NCBI RefSeq assembly: GCF_050596425.1
Contig: NZ_CP192292.1
Coordinates: 2,170,001-2,234,000 of the forward strand
Source of the DNA: G963665925 sp050596425
Lineage (GTDB): Bacteria > Bacillota > Clostridia > Peptostreptococcales > Acidaminobacteraceae
Length of the DNA: 64,000 nucleotides
Reading direction: 5' to 3'
Below the pieces are notes generated by a model. It was not told the DNA's origin, did not search any database, and saw nothing but the letters and a program-made list of their open reading frames with translations. Position numbers and translations under genes: made by a program. Shown here one piece after another: positions 44,567 through 52,516 of this stretch (the first letter of the stretch is position 1; each line of letters starts with the position of its first letter).

Positions 44567-44773
44567 GAGAGGTGTTTGGCCAAGCGTCTCCATTGGTTTG
44601 TGATTGTTATGTCAATCACAAGGCTTTTGCATTTCATCAGGAAAAATACTGATCGACCATGGAAAGCTGACAAGGGCCACACCAAAAATTGCGTTTGAAC
44701 TTTTTAGACCAAAATCCAATGTGTAAGAGAATGGATATAGTTTAGAAAGGGCTTGTGACAAGGGAGGATCAAC
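44567..44773 (+). other. Long 5' leader of the FNT-asrABC operon
   Basis: About 207 bases lie between the inferred start and the FNT gene. They contain an inverted repeat TTGTGATTG (44598-44606) with CAATCACAA (44613-44621), a palindrome-like TTTGGCCAAG near 44576, and CTTGTGACAAG near 44753. No known riboswitch was recognised. The repeat at 44598 may be a second regulator site or an RNA hairpin. GGGAGG precedes the FNT start. Confidence 0.45.
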
Positions 44774-45538
44774 ATGTTTAAAGAGACACTAGAAAAATTA
44801 GGGGTGGCGGCAGTATCAAAAGCCAAATTATCGAAAAACAGCAAGGGCAAGTATTTAACAGCATCAGGTCTGGCCGGGTTTTATGTGGGCCTGGGCATTA
44901 TTCTCATTATGACCATAGGGGCCCTGCTTTCAGGTGCTGGTTCACCATTTACGAAAATTGTTATGGGAGCATCCTTTGGTGTGGCTCTAAGCCTGGTCAT
45001 TATGGCAGGCTCGGAACTCTTTACTGGCAACAACTTGATTATGACAGCTGGAGCTCTCGATGGCCAAGTAACGTGGAAGGACGCCCTGAGAGTTTGGGGA
45101 CTAAGCTACATTGGTAATTTTGCAGGCTCAGCTTTTGTAGGGGCAATTTATGTTTTAACTGCATCCGTAACAGGAGCAACAGGGGATTTCATACTTAAGG
45201 TCAGTGCGGCAAAAATGAGTGGAGCCTTCATGCCACTGCTTGCAAAGGGCATATTATGTAATGTTCTTGTATGCTTGGCTGTCCTGTGTGCTGTAAAAAT
45301 GAAGAGTGAATCCGGAAAACTTATAATGATTTTCTGGTGCCTTTTTGCCTTCATTACATCAGGCTTTGAGCATAGCATAGCCAATATGACCATTTTCTCA
45401 ATCAGCTTATTTATGCCACATCCTGAGACCGTTTCAGTGGCTGGTCTCCTGGCCAACTTAGTGCCTGTGACCATAGGCAACTTTATTGGCGGAGCCTTTA
45501 TATTGGGTGGCAGCTATTACTATATGGGTAAAGAATAA
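44774..45538 (+). CDS. Formate/nitrite-type channel, probable hydrosulfide channel
   Basis: An FNT-family channel of 254 residues with six membrane helices. The family signatures are present: MAGSELFTGNNLIMTAGAL (FNT signature 1 region) and the central histidine in SGFEHSIANMTIFS. Its place at the head of an asrABC operon matches the hydrosulfide channel (HSC, FNT3) of Clostridioides difficile, which is encoded with AsrABC. Export of HS- made by sulfite reduction is the likely role. Import of nitrite or formate cannot be excluded from sequence. asrA follows after 23 bases. Confidence 0.85.
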   Translation: MFKETLEKLGVAAVSKAKLSKNSKGKYLTASGLAGFYVGLGIILIMTIGALLSGAGSPFTKIVMGASFGVALSLVIMAGSELFTGNNLIMTAGALDGQVTWKDALRVWGLSYIGNFAGSAFVGAIYVLTASVTGATGDFILKVSAAKMSGAFMPLLAKGILCNVLVCLAVLCAVKMKSESGKLIMIFWCLFAFITSGFEHSIANMTIFSISLFMPHPETVSVAGLLANLVPVTIGNFIGGAFILGGSYYYMGKE

Positions 45539-45561
45539 GACCTTTTGAAAGGAGAATTTAC

Positions 45562-46587
45562 GTGAAATTAAAGCTTAGTCAGGCAGATATGGAGAAAACC
45601 TTTAAGTCCATGCTAGACACTTATAAGGTTATGGCACCAGTAAAAAAACCTTTCAAGGGCACCATGTCTGATACAGATGCAGTTCGCTACGAAGAGGTGA
45701 CAACCTTTGATCAAATAGAATTTGGTGAAAAGTCTCAATTTTCTGCAAGAGAAATCATCCAGCCAATCACTCAAGTTCTCTTCTATTTTACTGAAGAGGA
45801 TTATAAAATACCAAAGGCTGAAGAAAAGAAAATCCTAGTCTTTTTACGGGCTTGTGACATCCATGCTATGGATAGAGTGGATCAAATCTATCTTGGAAAT
45901 GGGCCAGTTGATCCATATTACAAGCAAATTAGAGACAGGGTGGAATTTGCCCTCATCGGATGTGAAAAGTCTTTTAGAAATTGTTTTTGTGCTTCGATGG
46001 GAACGAATAAAGCAGACCAGTATGCTCTCGGTGTTAAGCCGATTGAAGACGGTGTCTGTTTAGACATAAAGGCTGAATCTATCAAATCTCTTTTTTCAGA
46101 CCATAAGGATCAGATCGTATCTTTTGAAATGGATTTTGTTAAAAATAATGATATACAAGTTGAGCTAGCAAGTGAGCTAGATGCACAAATGATAGCAGAC
46201 CATGACATGTTTAGAGAATATGATGCACGATGTGTGGCCTGTGGAAAATGCAACTTTGTCTGTCCAACATGTACCTGCTTCTCCATGCAAGACATCTTCT
46301 ACAGGGATAACGAAAACACTGGAGAAAGACGCCGAGTGTGGTCATCGTGCCATGTGGATGGATACACAGACATGGCCGGAGGGCATGGGTTCAGGAAAAA
46401 GCATGGTGACCGCATGCGGTTTAAAACTCTTCATAAGGTTCATGACTACGAGAAACGATTTGGAAAACACATGTGCATAGGGTGCGGCCGCTGCGATGAT
46501 GCGTGTCCCCAGTACATATCTTTTTCAAGCTGTGTGAATAAGATTTCACAGATAGAGGGATGCAAGAGTGTAAAGGAGGGGCTTTAA
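45562..46587 (+). CDS. asrA: Anaerobic sulfite reductase subunit A
   Basis: AsrA of 341 residues, the electron-transfer iron-sulfur subunit that passes electrons to AsrC. Two ferredoxin-type cluster motifs lie in the C-terminal third: CVACGKCNFVCPTCTC and CIGCGRCDDACPQY. The N-terminal part (GEKSQFSAREIIQP, LVFLRACDIHAMDRVDQIYL) resembles the beta-subunit family of hydrogenase/heterodisulfide electron carriers. The start is GTG at 45562 after AAAGGAG. The stop overlaps the start of asrB by one base (TAATG). Confidence 0.93.
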   Translation: MKLKLSQADMEKTFKSMLDTYKVMAPVKKPFKGTMSDTDAVRYEEVTTFDQIEFGEKSQFSAREIIQPITQVLFYFTEEDYKIPKAEEKKILVFLRACDIHAMDRVDQIYLGNGPVDPYYKQIRDRVEFALIGCEKSFRNCFCASMGTNKADQYALGVKPIEDGVCLDIKAESIKSLFSDHKDQIVSFEMDFVKNNDIQVELASELDAQMIADHDMFREYDARCVACGKCNFVCPTCTCFSMQDIFYRDNENTGERRRVWSSCHVDGYTDMAGGHGFRKKHGDRMRFKTLHKVHDYEKRFGKHMCIGCGRCDDACPQYISFSSCVNKISQIEGCKSVKEGL

Positions 46588-47381
46588 TGGATAACGCATA
46601 TATGCCATTCCCATCGGAAATTCTAGAAATTATTCAGCATACAGATATTGAATATACATTCCGCATGGCCTACAGTGGCGTCGTTGCACCGGGGCAGTTT
46701 TTCGAGGTATCTATACCAAAGTATGGAGAGTGTCCAATATCGGTCTCGGGCATAGGAGAAAACTATATAGATTTAACCATTCGTCGTGTGGGTCGTGTTA
46801 CAGACGAACTTCATAATTTTAAAGCAGGTCAAAAGTTTTTCTTGAGAGGTCCATATGGAAATGGCTTTTCAATGGACAATTATAAGAACAAAGAGCTTAT
46901 TATTGCGGCAGGTGGTAGTGGGCTTGCCCCAGTTAAGGGCATAATAGACCAAGTTTACAAGGACATAAGTCAGGTTAAAAGATTTCATCTGCTGGTCGGA
47001 TTTAAGTCTCCAAAAGACATCCTGTTCAAAAACGAATTACAAACTTGGATGGCCTCTGATATGGGAGTGACCTTGACTGTTGATGGTGCTGAAGAAGGTT
47101 ACAAAGGTCATGTTGGACTTGTTACCAAATATGTACCCGGTCTAGAAATTGACAGGATGGACAATGTAGAAGTTGTTGTTGTTGGTCCACCACTTATGAT
47201 GAAGTTTACAGTGGCTGAATTTTTAAATAGAGGTGTTCCAGAAGAGAAAATATGGGTGTCTTATGAAAGAAAAATGCACTGTGGTCTAGGCAAATGTGGT
47301 GGTTGCAAGATGGATGATACTTACATTTGTTTAGATGGACCTGTTTTTAACTACGTAGAAGCAAAACGGTTATTTGACTAG
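46587..47381 (+). CDS. asrB: Anaerobic sulfite reductase subunit B (NADH/FAD subunit)
   Basis: AsrB of 264 residues, a ferredoxin-reductase-like flavoprotein that takes electrons from NAD(P)H. The FAD motif RVGRVTDEL and the nucleotide-binding loop IIAAGGSGLAPVKG are visible. The C-terminal [2Fe-2S] cysteines lie in KMHCGLGKCGGCKMDD and ICLDGP. AAAGGAGGGG precedes ATG 46587; the longer frame runs back into asrA. asrC follows nine bases later. Confidence 0.93.
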   Translation: MDNAYMPFPSEILEIIQHTDIEYTFRMAYSGVVAPGQFFEVSIPKYGECPISVSGIGENYIDLTIRRVGRVTDELHNFKAGQKFFLRGPYGNGFSMDNYKNKELIIAAGGSGLAPVKGIIDQVYKDISQVKRFHLLVGFKSPKDILFKNELQTWMASDMGVTLTVDGAEEGYKGHVGLVTKYVPGLEIDRMDNVEVVVVGPPLMMKFTVAEFLNRGVPEEKIWVSYERKMHCGLGKCGGCKMDDTYICLDGPVFNYVEAKRLFD

Positions 47382-47390
47382 GAGGCGCTC

Positions 47391-48362
47391 ATGGATATTA
47401 ATACGAAAAAATTAAAGAAAAACGCCTATCGTATTACGAAAGAGCGTTATAAAACGGCCCTGCGTGTACGTGTTCCAGGTGGAAAAATTGATGCCAAACA
47501 CTTTGAAATTCTTCAAAAAATTGCAGAGGAATACGGAGAGGGCAATTTGCATTTAACCACACGTCAAGGTTTTGAAATTCCTGGCATTGATATGGAAAAG
47601 GTAGATGAAGTCAATAAACTTATCCAACCTGTTATTGAAGGTCTCGAAATCAATCAGGTGGAACCTGACACGGGCTATCCAGCTGCAGGCACAAGAAATG
47701 TTGCCGCTTGTATAGGCAACCGGGTCTGTCCTAAGGCTCAGTATGAAACATCAGGCTTTGCAAAACGTATTGAGGACGCCATTTTCCCAAATAATCTACA
47801 TGTAAAAATTGCTCTGACAGGATGTCCCAATGACTGTATCAAGGCTAGAATGCATGACTTTGGCATTGTGGGCATGTGTTTGCCAGAATATGAGGCCCAT
47901 AAATGCGTATCGTGCAATCGCTGTGTAAAGAAATGCAAGAGTTTATCCACAGAAGCCTTAAGTATGGAAAATTACAAAGTCCAGCGCGATCACAAGAAAT
48001 GTATAGGTTGCGGTGAATGTGTTCTCAATTGTCCAACTGGTGCGTGGACTAGAAGTGAAAAAAAGTACTACCGCTTGACGGTCATGGGTCGAACGGGCAA
48101 GAAAAACCCTAGACTGGCAGAAGACTTCATAATATGGGCAGATGAAGACAGCATCATGAAAATTATACTTAATACTTATGATTATGTTGAAGCATATATT
48201 GATAGAAGTCTGCCTAAGGAACATATTGGATATATTGTTGATAGAACAGGATTTATGGAGTTTAAAAAATGGGCTCTAAAGGATGTTGAACTGCCTCAAA
48301 TGGCTCAGGTGGCTAGTAACATTTACTGGAGTGGGGTTCGGTATCCCAACACATTAAGGTAG
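47391..48362 (+). CDS. asrC: Anaerobic sulfite reductase subunit C (siroheme subunit)
   Basis: AsrC of 323 residues, the catalytic subunit that reduces sulfite to sulfide. The siroheme/[4Fe-4S] motif is split as ACIGNRVCPKAQ and LTGCPNDCIKA, with the expected CX5C and CX3C spacing. A double ferredoxin insert follows: CVSCNRCVKKCKS and CIGCGECVLNCPTG. The N-terminal segment GNLHLTTRQGFEIPGI is the conserved substrate-site arginine region of nitrite/sulfite reductases. AGGAGGCG precedes the ATG. It ends the operon. Confidence 0.95.
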   Translation: MDINTKKLKKNAYRITKERYKTALRVRVPGGKIDAKHFEILQKIAEEYGEGNLHLTTRQGFEIPGIDMEKVDEVNKLIQPVIEGLEINQVEPDTGYPAAGTRNVAACIGNRVCPKAQYETSGFAKRIEDAIFPNNLHVKIALTGCPNDCIKARMHDFGIVGMCLPEYEAHKCVSCNRCVKKCKSLSTEALSMENYKVQRDHKKCIGCGECVLNCPTGAWTRSEKKYYRLTVMGRTGKKNPRLAEDFIIWADEDSIMKIILNTYDYVEAYIDRSLPKEHIGYIVDRTGFMEFKKWALKDVELPQMAQVASNIYWSGVRYPNTLR

Positions 48363-48404
48363 AAGCACAGTGGATAAAAATAAGTGAGATTATATATAGT
48401 TACA

Positions 48405-48425
48405 AAATGATAATTATTATCATTT
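48405..48425 (+). promoter_or_regulatory. Fur box
   Basis: ATGATAATTATTATCAT, extended by two more matching bases on each side, is a perfect 21-bp palindrome. It includes the Gram-positive 7-1-7 Fur consensus TGATAAT-N-ATTATCA (48408-48422). The half-sites fit Fur better than PerR (TTATAAT) or Zur (TCGTAAT). It sits just upstream of the -35 of the next promoter. Confidence 0.85.
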
Positions 48426-48428
48426 GCA

Positions 48429-48457
48429 TTGACTCTGCATATCCTGTGGTGTATTAT
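48429..48457 (+). promoter_or_regulatory. Promoter of the iron-regulated flavoprotein gene
   Basis: TTGACT (48429-48434), 17 bp, TATTAT (48452-48457), three bases downstream of the Fur box. Confidence 0.75.
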
Positions 48458-48505
48458 TTAAAACAGGACTAAAACGGTATAGTATACGTTAATGAGGTGA
48501 TGCAG

Positions 48506-49273
48506 GTGATACAAACACATACAAATAAGAGTGCTTCTAATTACACATATAAAAATGCAGTAGAGACCAATGCTGGTCCAATGTACAAAATTAAACTTAA
48601 AGAAGTCATAGAGCTGGGGCATAACACAAGATCCTATAACTTTGAAAAACCAAAGGACCTATCATGGTCAGAGGGTGCCCACACGCATTTGGCCCATGAA
48701 ATTTTTATGGTGGATGGCCATATTGATAAGGGGCTTGTTCGTCATATGTCGATAAACACCCTGCCAGAGGAAGGTTATATAGGTGTGACGACCAGAGTGC
48801 CTGGAAGCATGTCCAAGTATAAAAAGTTCATGGATGACATGGTGCCTGGCAAAGAAATGTTTATTTTTAAAACCCAAAACCACATGCCCTTAAGACGAGA
48901 AGATAAAAATATTGTTTTGATTTCCATGGGTGTAGGCATATCCACCATGCGACCTTATATCATGCGGTACCTAGATGATTCTAGGGGTATAAAGAATATG
49001 ACCAACATCAATGTTGACAGAGGCTCTTTTGTTTATAAAGATGAACTGGAGGGCATTGACCAACCTGGTTTTCAAAATATTTATACAGACTCCCGTACCG
49101 GACTCTTTCGGGCGGTTGACGCCTCAGTTCATTTGACCGACAGCCTTTACTATCTTGTCGGGAGCGATGCATTTCTTAGTGAAGTTTCAAGACATCTTCT
49201 GATGCGCGGCATTCACAAGTCCTCGATTATGATTGACAAGCATGTGGAAAAAAGAGAGATATTTAATCTATAA
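48506..49273 (+). CDS. Ferredoxin-NADP-reductase-like flavoprotein, Fur-regulated
   Basis: A soluble protein of about 255 residues with the ferredoxin-reductase fold. The FAD part begins YKIKLKEVIELGHNTRSYNF and includes the RHMSINTLPEEG flavin loop. The nucleotide-binding segment is ISMGVGISTMRPYI. There is no [2Fe-2S] domain, so its electron partner is separate. The Fur box and its place after asrABC suggest a role in iron acquisition (for example ferric-chelate or siderophore reduction) or electron supply under iron limitation; both are inference. The start could be GTG 48497, ATG 48500 or GTG 48506; the last gives correct spacing from GAGGTGAT. Confidence 0.72.
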   Translation: MIQTHTNKSASNYTYKNAVETNAGPMYKIKLKEVIELGHNTRSYNFEKPKDLSWSEGAHTHLAHEIFMVDGHIDKGLVRHMSINTLPEEGYIGVTTRVPGSMSKYKKFMDDMVPGKEMFIFKTQNHMPLRREDKNIVLISMGVGISTMRPYIMRYLDDSRGIKNMTNINVDRGSFVYKDELEGIDQPGFQNIYTDSRTGLFRAVDASVHLTDSLYYLVGSDAFLSEVSRHLLMRGIHKSSIMIDKHVEKREIFNL

Positions 49274-49361
49274 CGTCATGTGCTGGACAAAATTAAAATC
49301 TTAAATCTAAAGATCGCTATATGTTTTAAGCTTAGGCGCGTTCAAAATTAGAAATAGATAT

Positions 49362-49421
49362 CCTCTTTATACTATATATATTTTTCTATTTATAGATATT
49401 TATATATATGCTGCAAAGAGG
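49362..49421 (+). other. Long AT-rich inverted repeat
   Basis: CCTCTTT (49362-49368) pairs with AAAGAGG (49415-49421), enclosing mostly A and T with further TATATA self-pairing. It lies in the 250-base gap between the flavoprotein gene and the metY promoter. It may be a factor-assisted terminator; no other gene or signal is seen in that gap. Confidence 0.4.
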
Positions 49422-49525
49422 GTTCTTGAATGATTTTTGCAAATCGCTTAACCTGACAAAATGATCATATGGCGAACTTTTTATGTGATTTCAGAAAAAG
49501 TCGACGAAAATACTCAGATTTACTG

Positions 49526-49554
49526 TTGACATGACCTCATGACTAAAGTATACT
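49526..49554 (+). promoter_or_regulatory. Promoter of the metY-metA operon
   Basis: TTGACA (49526-49531), 17 bp, TATACT (49549-49554). Transcription begins near 49561, just before the SAM riboswitch. Confidence 0.8.
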
Positions 49555-49575
49555 ACTTTTTAAATACATAATGAT

Positions 49576-49733
49576 CTCATCGAGAGAGACTGAGGGAGCG
49601 GCCCTATGAAGTCTCAGCAACCTGCATATGTTTCATGATATGTGTAAGGTGCTAAATCCGACAGTCATTGACTGGAAGATGAGCAAAGAAGACGAATATA
49701 AAGCTTCTCTCATCGACTGGGAGAAGTTTTTTT
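49576..49733 (+). ncRNA. SAM-I (S-box) riboswitch
   Basis: The aptamer runs 49576-49683, closed by P1 CTCATC/GATGAG. Conserved S-box elements are GAGAGAG, GAGGGAGCGGCCC-TATGAA, CAGCAACC and AAGGTGCTAAATCC. The expression platform is a terminator, CTTCTC (49704-49709) with GAGAAG (49721-49726) plus T7, whose 5' arm follows the aptamer. High SAM should stop transcription of metY-metA. Confidence 0.95.
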
Positions 49734-49891
49734 ATTTTCTTCAGACTCTTTCTTGATCATTTGTGTCATATCCTCGTTCAGCGCCTTGTCTGATTGATGG
49801 AAATTCCATGTTTGAAGAAGGGCGACGGTAGACGAAAAGGATGAAAAGTTGGAAAATTATGAATAGTGAGACGAGAAGGAGAGGCATTAAA

Positions 49892-51172
49892 ATGACAGTG
49901 AAAAAATACGGACTTGGAACAATTGCAGTACAGGGAAGCTACTCAGCAGACGAAACAGGATCAAGAACCATTCCCATCCACCAAACAGCATCTTATGATT
50001 TAAGGGACGCGGATCGGGCGGCCAATCTCTTTGGTCTAAAAGAGTTTGGAAATATTTACACTCGCTTGAATAACCCGACAAACACATCATTTGAAGAAAA
50101 ACTTAACCTGCTTGAGGGGGGCGTAGGCGCCTTGTCAACTGCATCTGGGCAAGCAGCCATTTCCCTTGCCATCTTAAATATTTGTCAAGCAGGTGACCAT
50201 ATACTTGCAGCAAGCACCCTCTACGGCGGAACATACACCCTCTTTGCATACACCTTCAATAAACTAGGGATTGACGTCACTTTCGTTGACCCGGAAGCCC
50301 CTCTTGAAGCGTTGAAGGAAAAAGTGCAAGACAACACCAAGGTTGTTTACGCAGAAACCATTGGAAACCCGGGACTGAATGTCCTCGATTTCGATAAGTT
50401 TTCCGCCCTTTCCAAGTTTGCTGGTGCACCTTTTATTGTTGACAACACATTTGCAACACCTTATCTATTAAGACCATTTGAACATGGGGTGGACATCGTT
50501 GTTTACTCTGCAACCAAGTATATTGGTGGACATGGAAATAGCATTGGTGGCGCTATTATAGACTCTGGTCACTTTGAATGGACAGGGGATAAGTATCCAG
50601 GCCTTGTTGAGCCAGACCCAAGTTATCATGGATTAAAATATACAGAAACGTTTGGGGCGCTGGCCTATATCATTAAAGCCAGAGTCCAGCTCATACGAGA
50701 CATTGGCGCGACACTTAGTCCCTTCAATTCATTCCTCCTCCATACAGGCCTGGAAACACTTCATTTACGAGTACAAAGACATAGTGACAATGCCCTTGAA
50801 CTCGCTAAATATCTCCAGGCACATGAAGAAGTGGAGTGGGTGTCCTATCCAGGACTTGAAGATCATCCCTCTTATGAACGGGCTCAGAAATATCTTCCAA
50901 AGGGTGCGAGTGGTGTTCTGACCTTTGGTGTAAAAGGGGGGCGTGAAGCGGGAAAAGCCTTTATAAACAATGTTGAACTTGCAACCCTAGTGCCAAACAT
51001 TGGTGACACGAGAACCCTTGTGATCCACCCTGCGAGCACAACACACTCGCAATTAAGTGAAAAGGAGCAAGAGGCATCAGGCGTTCGACCTGATCTTATC
51101 CGTGTTTCTGTCGGGATTGAGGACATAGAAGATATTAAGGCCGATTTTGACCAGGCTCTTTTAAACAAATAG
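49892..51172 (+). CDS. metY: O-acetylhomoserine sulfhydrylase
   Basis: A PLP-dependent Cys/Met-metabolism enzyme of 426 residues. It condenses O-acetylhomoserine with sulfide to homocysteine. The PLP lysine is in VYSATKYIGGHG. N-terminal YTRLNNPTNTSFEEKLNLLE and C-terminal TLVIHPASTTHSQL are typical of the OAH-sulfhydrylase (MetY) clade rather than MetB/MetC; that clade also has the insertion seen around HFEWTGDKYPGLVEPDPSYH. ATG 49892 is preceded by AGAAGGAGAGG; the longer frame has no ribosome site. It is controlled by the SAM-I riboswitch and followed by metA after 11 bases. Confidence 0.94.
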   Translation: MTVKKYGLGTIAVQGSYSADETGSRTIPIHQTASYDLRDADRAANLFGLKEFGNIYTRLNNPTNTSFEEKLNLLEGGVGALSTASGQAAISLAILNICQAGDHILAASTLYGGTYTLFAYTFNKLGIDVTFVDPEAPLEALKEKVQDNTKVVYAETIGNPGLNVLDFDKFSALSKFAGAPFIVDNTFATPYLLRPFEHGVDIVVYSATKYIGGHGNSIGGAIIDSGHFEWTGDKYPGLVEPDPSYHGLKYTETFGALAYIIKARVQLIRDIGATLSPFNSFLLHTGLETLHLRVQRHSDNALELAKYLQAHEEVEWVSYPGLEDHPSYERAQKYLPKGASGVLTFGVKGGREAGKAFINNVELATLVPNIGDTRTLVIHPASTTHSQLSEKEQEASGVRPDLIRVSVGIEDIEDIKADFDQALLNK

Positions 51173-51183
51173 GAGGGACTTGT

Positions 51184-52095
51184 ATGCCAGTTGTTGTACC
51201 GGAAAGTTTTCCAGCTTTTAAGACACTTACCGAAGAAGGCCTTTTTCTCATGGACAAGGTTCGTGCCCAGCATCAGGATATTAGACCATTGCGAATATTG
51301 GTGCTCAACCTAATGCCTTTAAAAATAGTAACAGAAACCCAGCTTTTAAGACTGATTTCCAACAGTTTGATCCAAGTGGATGTCACTTTTATACATCCTT
51401 CAAGCCATGAAAGCAAAAATACGGACGCAGACCATTTAAAGACTTTTTATAAGACCTTTGAGGATGTGAAAGACCAAAGATTTGACGGCATGATTATCAC
51501 AGGAGCGCCTGTTGAGAACATGGCATTTGAAGAGGTGACCTACTGGACAGAGCTTCAAGAAATCATGAACTATTCCAGGGAAAACGTCACATCCACATTG
51601 TTTATATGCTGGGGGGCTCAGGCCGGTCTCTATCATTTTTATGATGTTGACAAACATCCACTTAAGGAGAAAATGTTTGGCGTTTATGACCATGAGGTTT
51701 TAGAAAAGAAAGTGGCCCTACTCAGGGGTTTTGATGACTCTTTTTTGGCCCCGCATTCCAGACATACAGAGACAAGGCGTAAAGACATTGAGGGCGTTGA
51801 AGGGCTTAAAATACTATGTGAGTCAAAGGATGCTGGCGTTTATATAGTGGCAAGAGATGACTTAAGTCAGGTCTTTGTAACAGGACATTCTGAATACGAT
51901 GGACTGACCCTGCATTTAGAATATGCTAGAGATGTGGAAAAAGGGCTGGATATAAAGATGCCATTTAACTATTATCCTGAAAATAACCCAGTGCTTCGTC
52001 CTAAAAACAGATGGCGGTCTCATGCCAATCTGCTCTTTTCAAACTGGCTTAACTACTGTGTTTATCAAGTGACAGATTACGATTTGTCCCTGTAA
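51184..52095 (+). CDS. metA: Homoserine O-acetyltransferase, MetA (HTS) family
   Basis: A MetA-family acyltransferase of 303 residues. The catalytic cysteine is Cys142 (FICWGAQAGLYHFY), and His/Glu partners lie in TGHSEYDGLTL. The acyl-CoA specificity position 111 is Glu (TGAPVENM). Characterised Firmicute enzymes with Glu111 use acetyl-CoA, whereas Gly111 marks the succinyl-CoA enzyme of enteric bacteria. The product is therefore predicted to be O-acetylhomoserine, which matches the MetY partner encoded just upstream. AGGAGGG precedes the ATG. It lies in the SAM-I riboswitch operon. Confidence 0.93.
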   Translation: MPVVVPESFPAFKTLTEEGLFLMDKVRAQHQDIRPLRILVLNLMPLKIVTETQLLRLISNSLIQVDVTFIHPSSHESKNTDADHLKTFYKTFEDVKDQRFDGMIITGAPVENMAFEEVTYWTELQEIMNYSRENVTSTLFICWGAQAGLYHFYDVDKHPLKEKMFGVYDHEVLEKKVALLRGFDDSFLAPHSRHTETRRKDIEGVEGLKILCESKDAGVYIVARDDLSQVFVTGHSEYDGLTLHLEYARDVEKGLDIKMPFNYYPENNPVLRPKNRWRSHANLLFSNWLNYCVYQVTDYDLSL

Positions 52096-52111
52096 AAGTG
52101 ACCAGCCTCTT

Positions 52112-52163
52112 CAAAACCCCTGAAACGGGAAGTCCATCATGACTTTCCGTCGCAGGGGTTTTG
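52112..52163. terminator. Bidirectional terminator after metA
   Basis: CAAAACCCCTG (52112-52122) pairs with CAGGGGTTTTG (52153-52163), with further internal pairing (AAGTC/GACTT). The A- and T-runs in the arms let it act on both strands. A minus-strand gene remnant ends on its right side. Confidence 0.8.
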
Positions 52164-52167
52164 ATGT

Positions 52168-52314
52168 TTAAACAAAAGCGGTATTTCTAAATTCGATTTC
52201 AGTGCCTTCTGGAGCAATTAATTTGAACTGTTTGACCCCTTTAAATACGTTCTTCTGATAGGGATATTTTATCAAACTGGATGAAAGTAGACTACTTTTT
52301 GTTAAGGGACTTGC
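52168..52314 (-). pseudogene. Possible 3' remnant of a minus-strand gene
   Basis: A minus-strand open frame without a good start or ribosome site ends with TAA at 52168-52170, five bases from a terminator. Its C-terminal reading is KLIAPEGTEIEFRNTAFV, a plausible protein end preceded by IKYPYQKNVFKGVKQF. The frame is closed by a stop (complement of 52315-52317). It looks like the surviving tail of a deleted gene. I do not recognise the family. Confidence 0.35.
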
Positions 52315-52516
52315 CTAAGTCAATGGATCTATCCATGAGGATTTACTTGATCAGTGGCGCATAAAAAATGTTGAAAGCAAAGGTGTATTTTGTAAATTGA
52401 AAATGAAATATATGGTATATTGGTGACATGAATTCCTAATGGACGCCTGCCTGTCTATATTTTTTAACACAGATTATGTGGGCTAGGCACATAGAGTTAG
52501 ACTGGAGTGGATATAG

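Noticed and set aside
48405..48425. PerR or Zur box
   Set aside because: The half-site TGATAAT fits Fur; PerR would need TTATAAT and Zur TCGTAAT.
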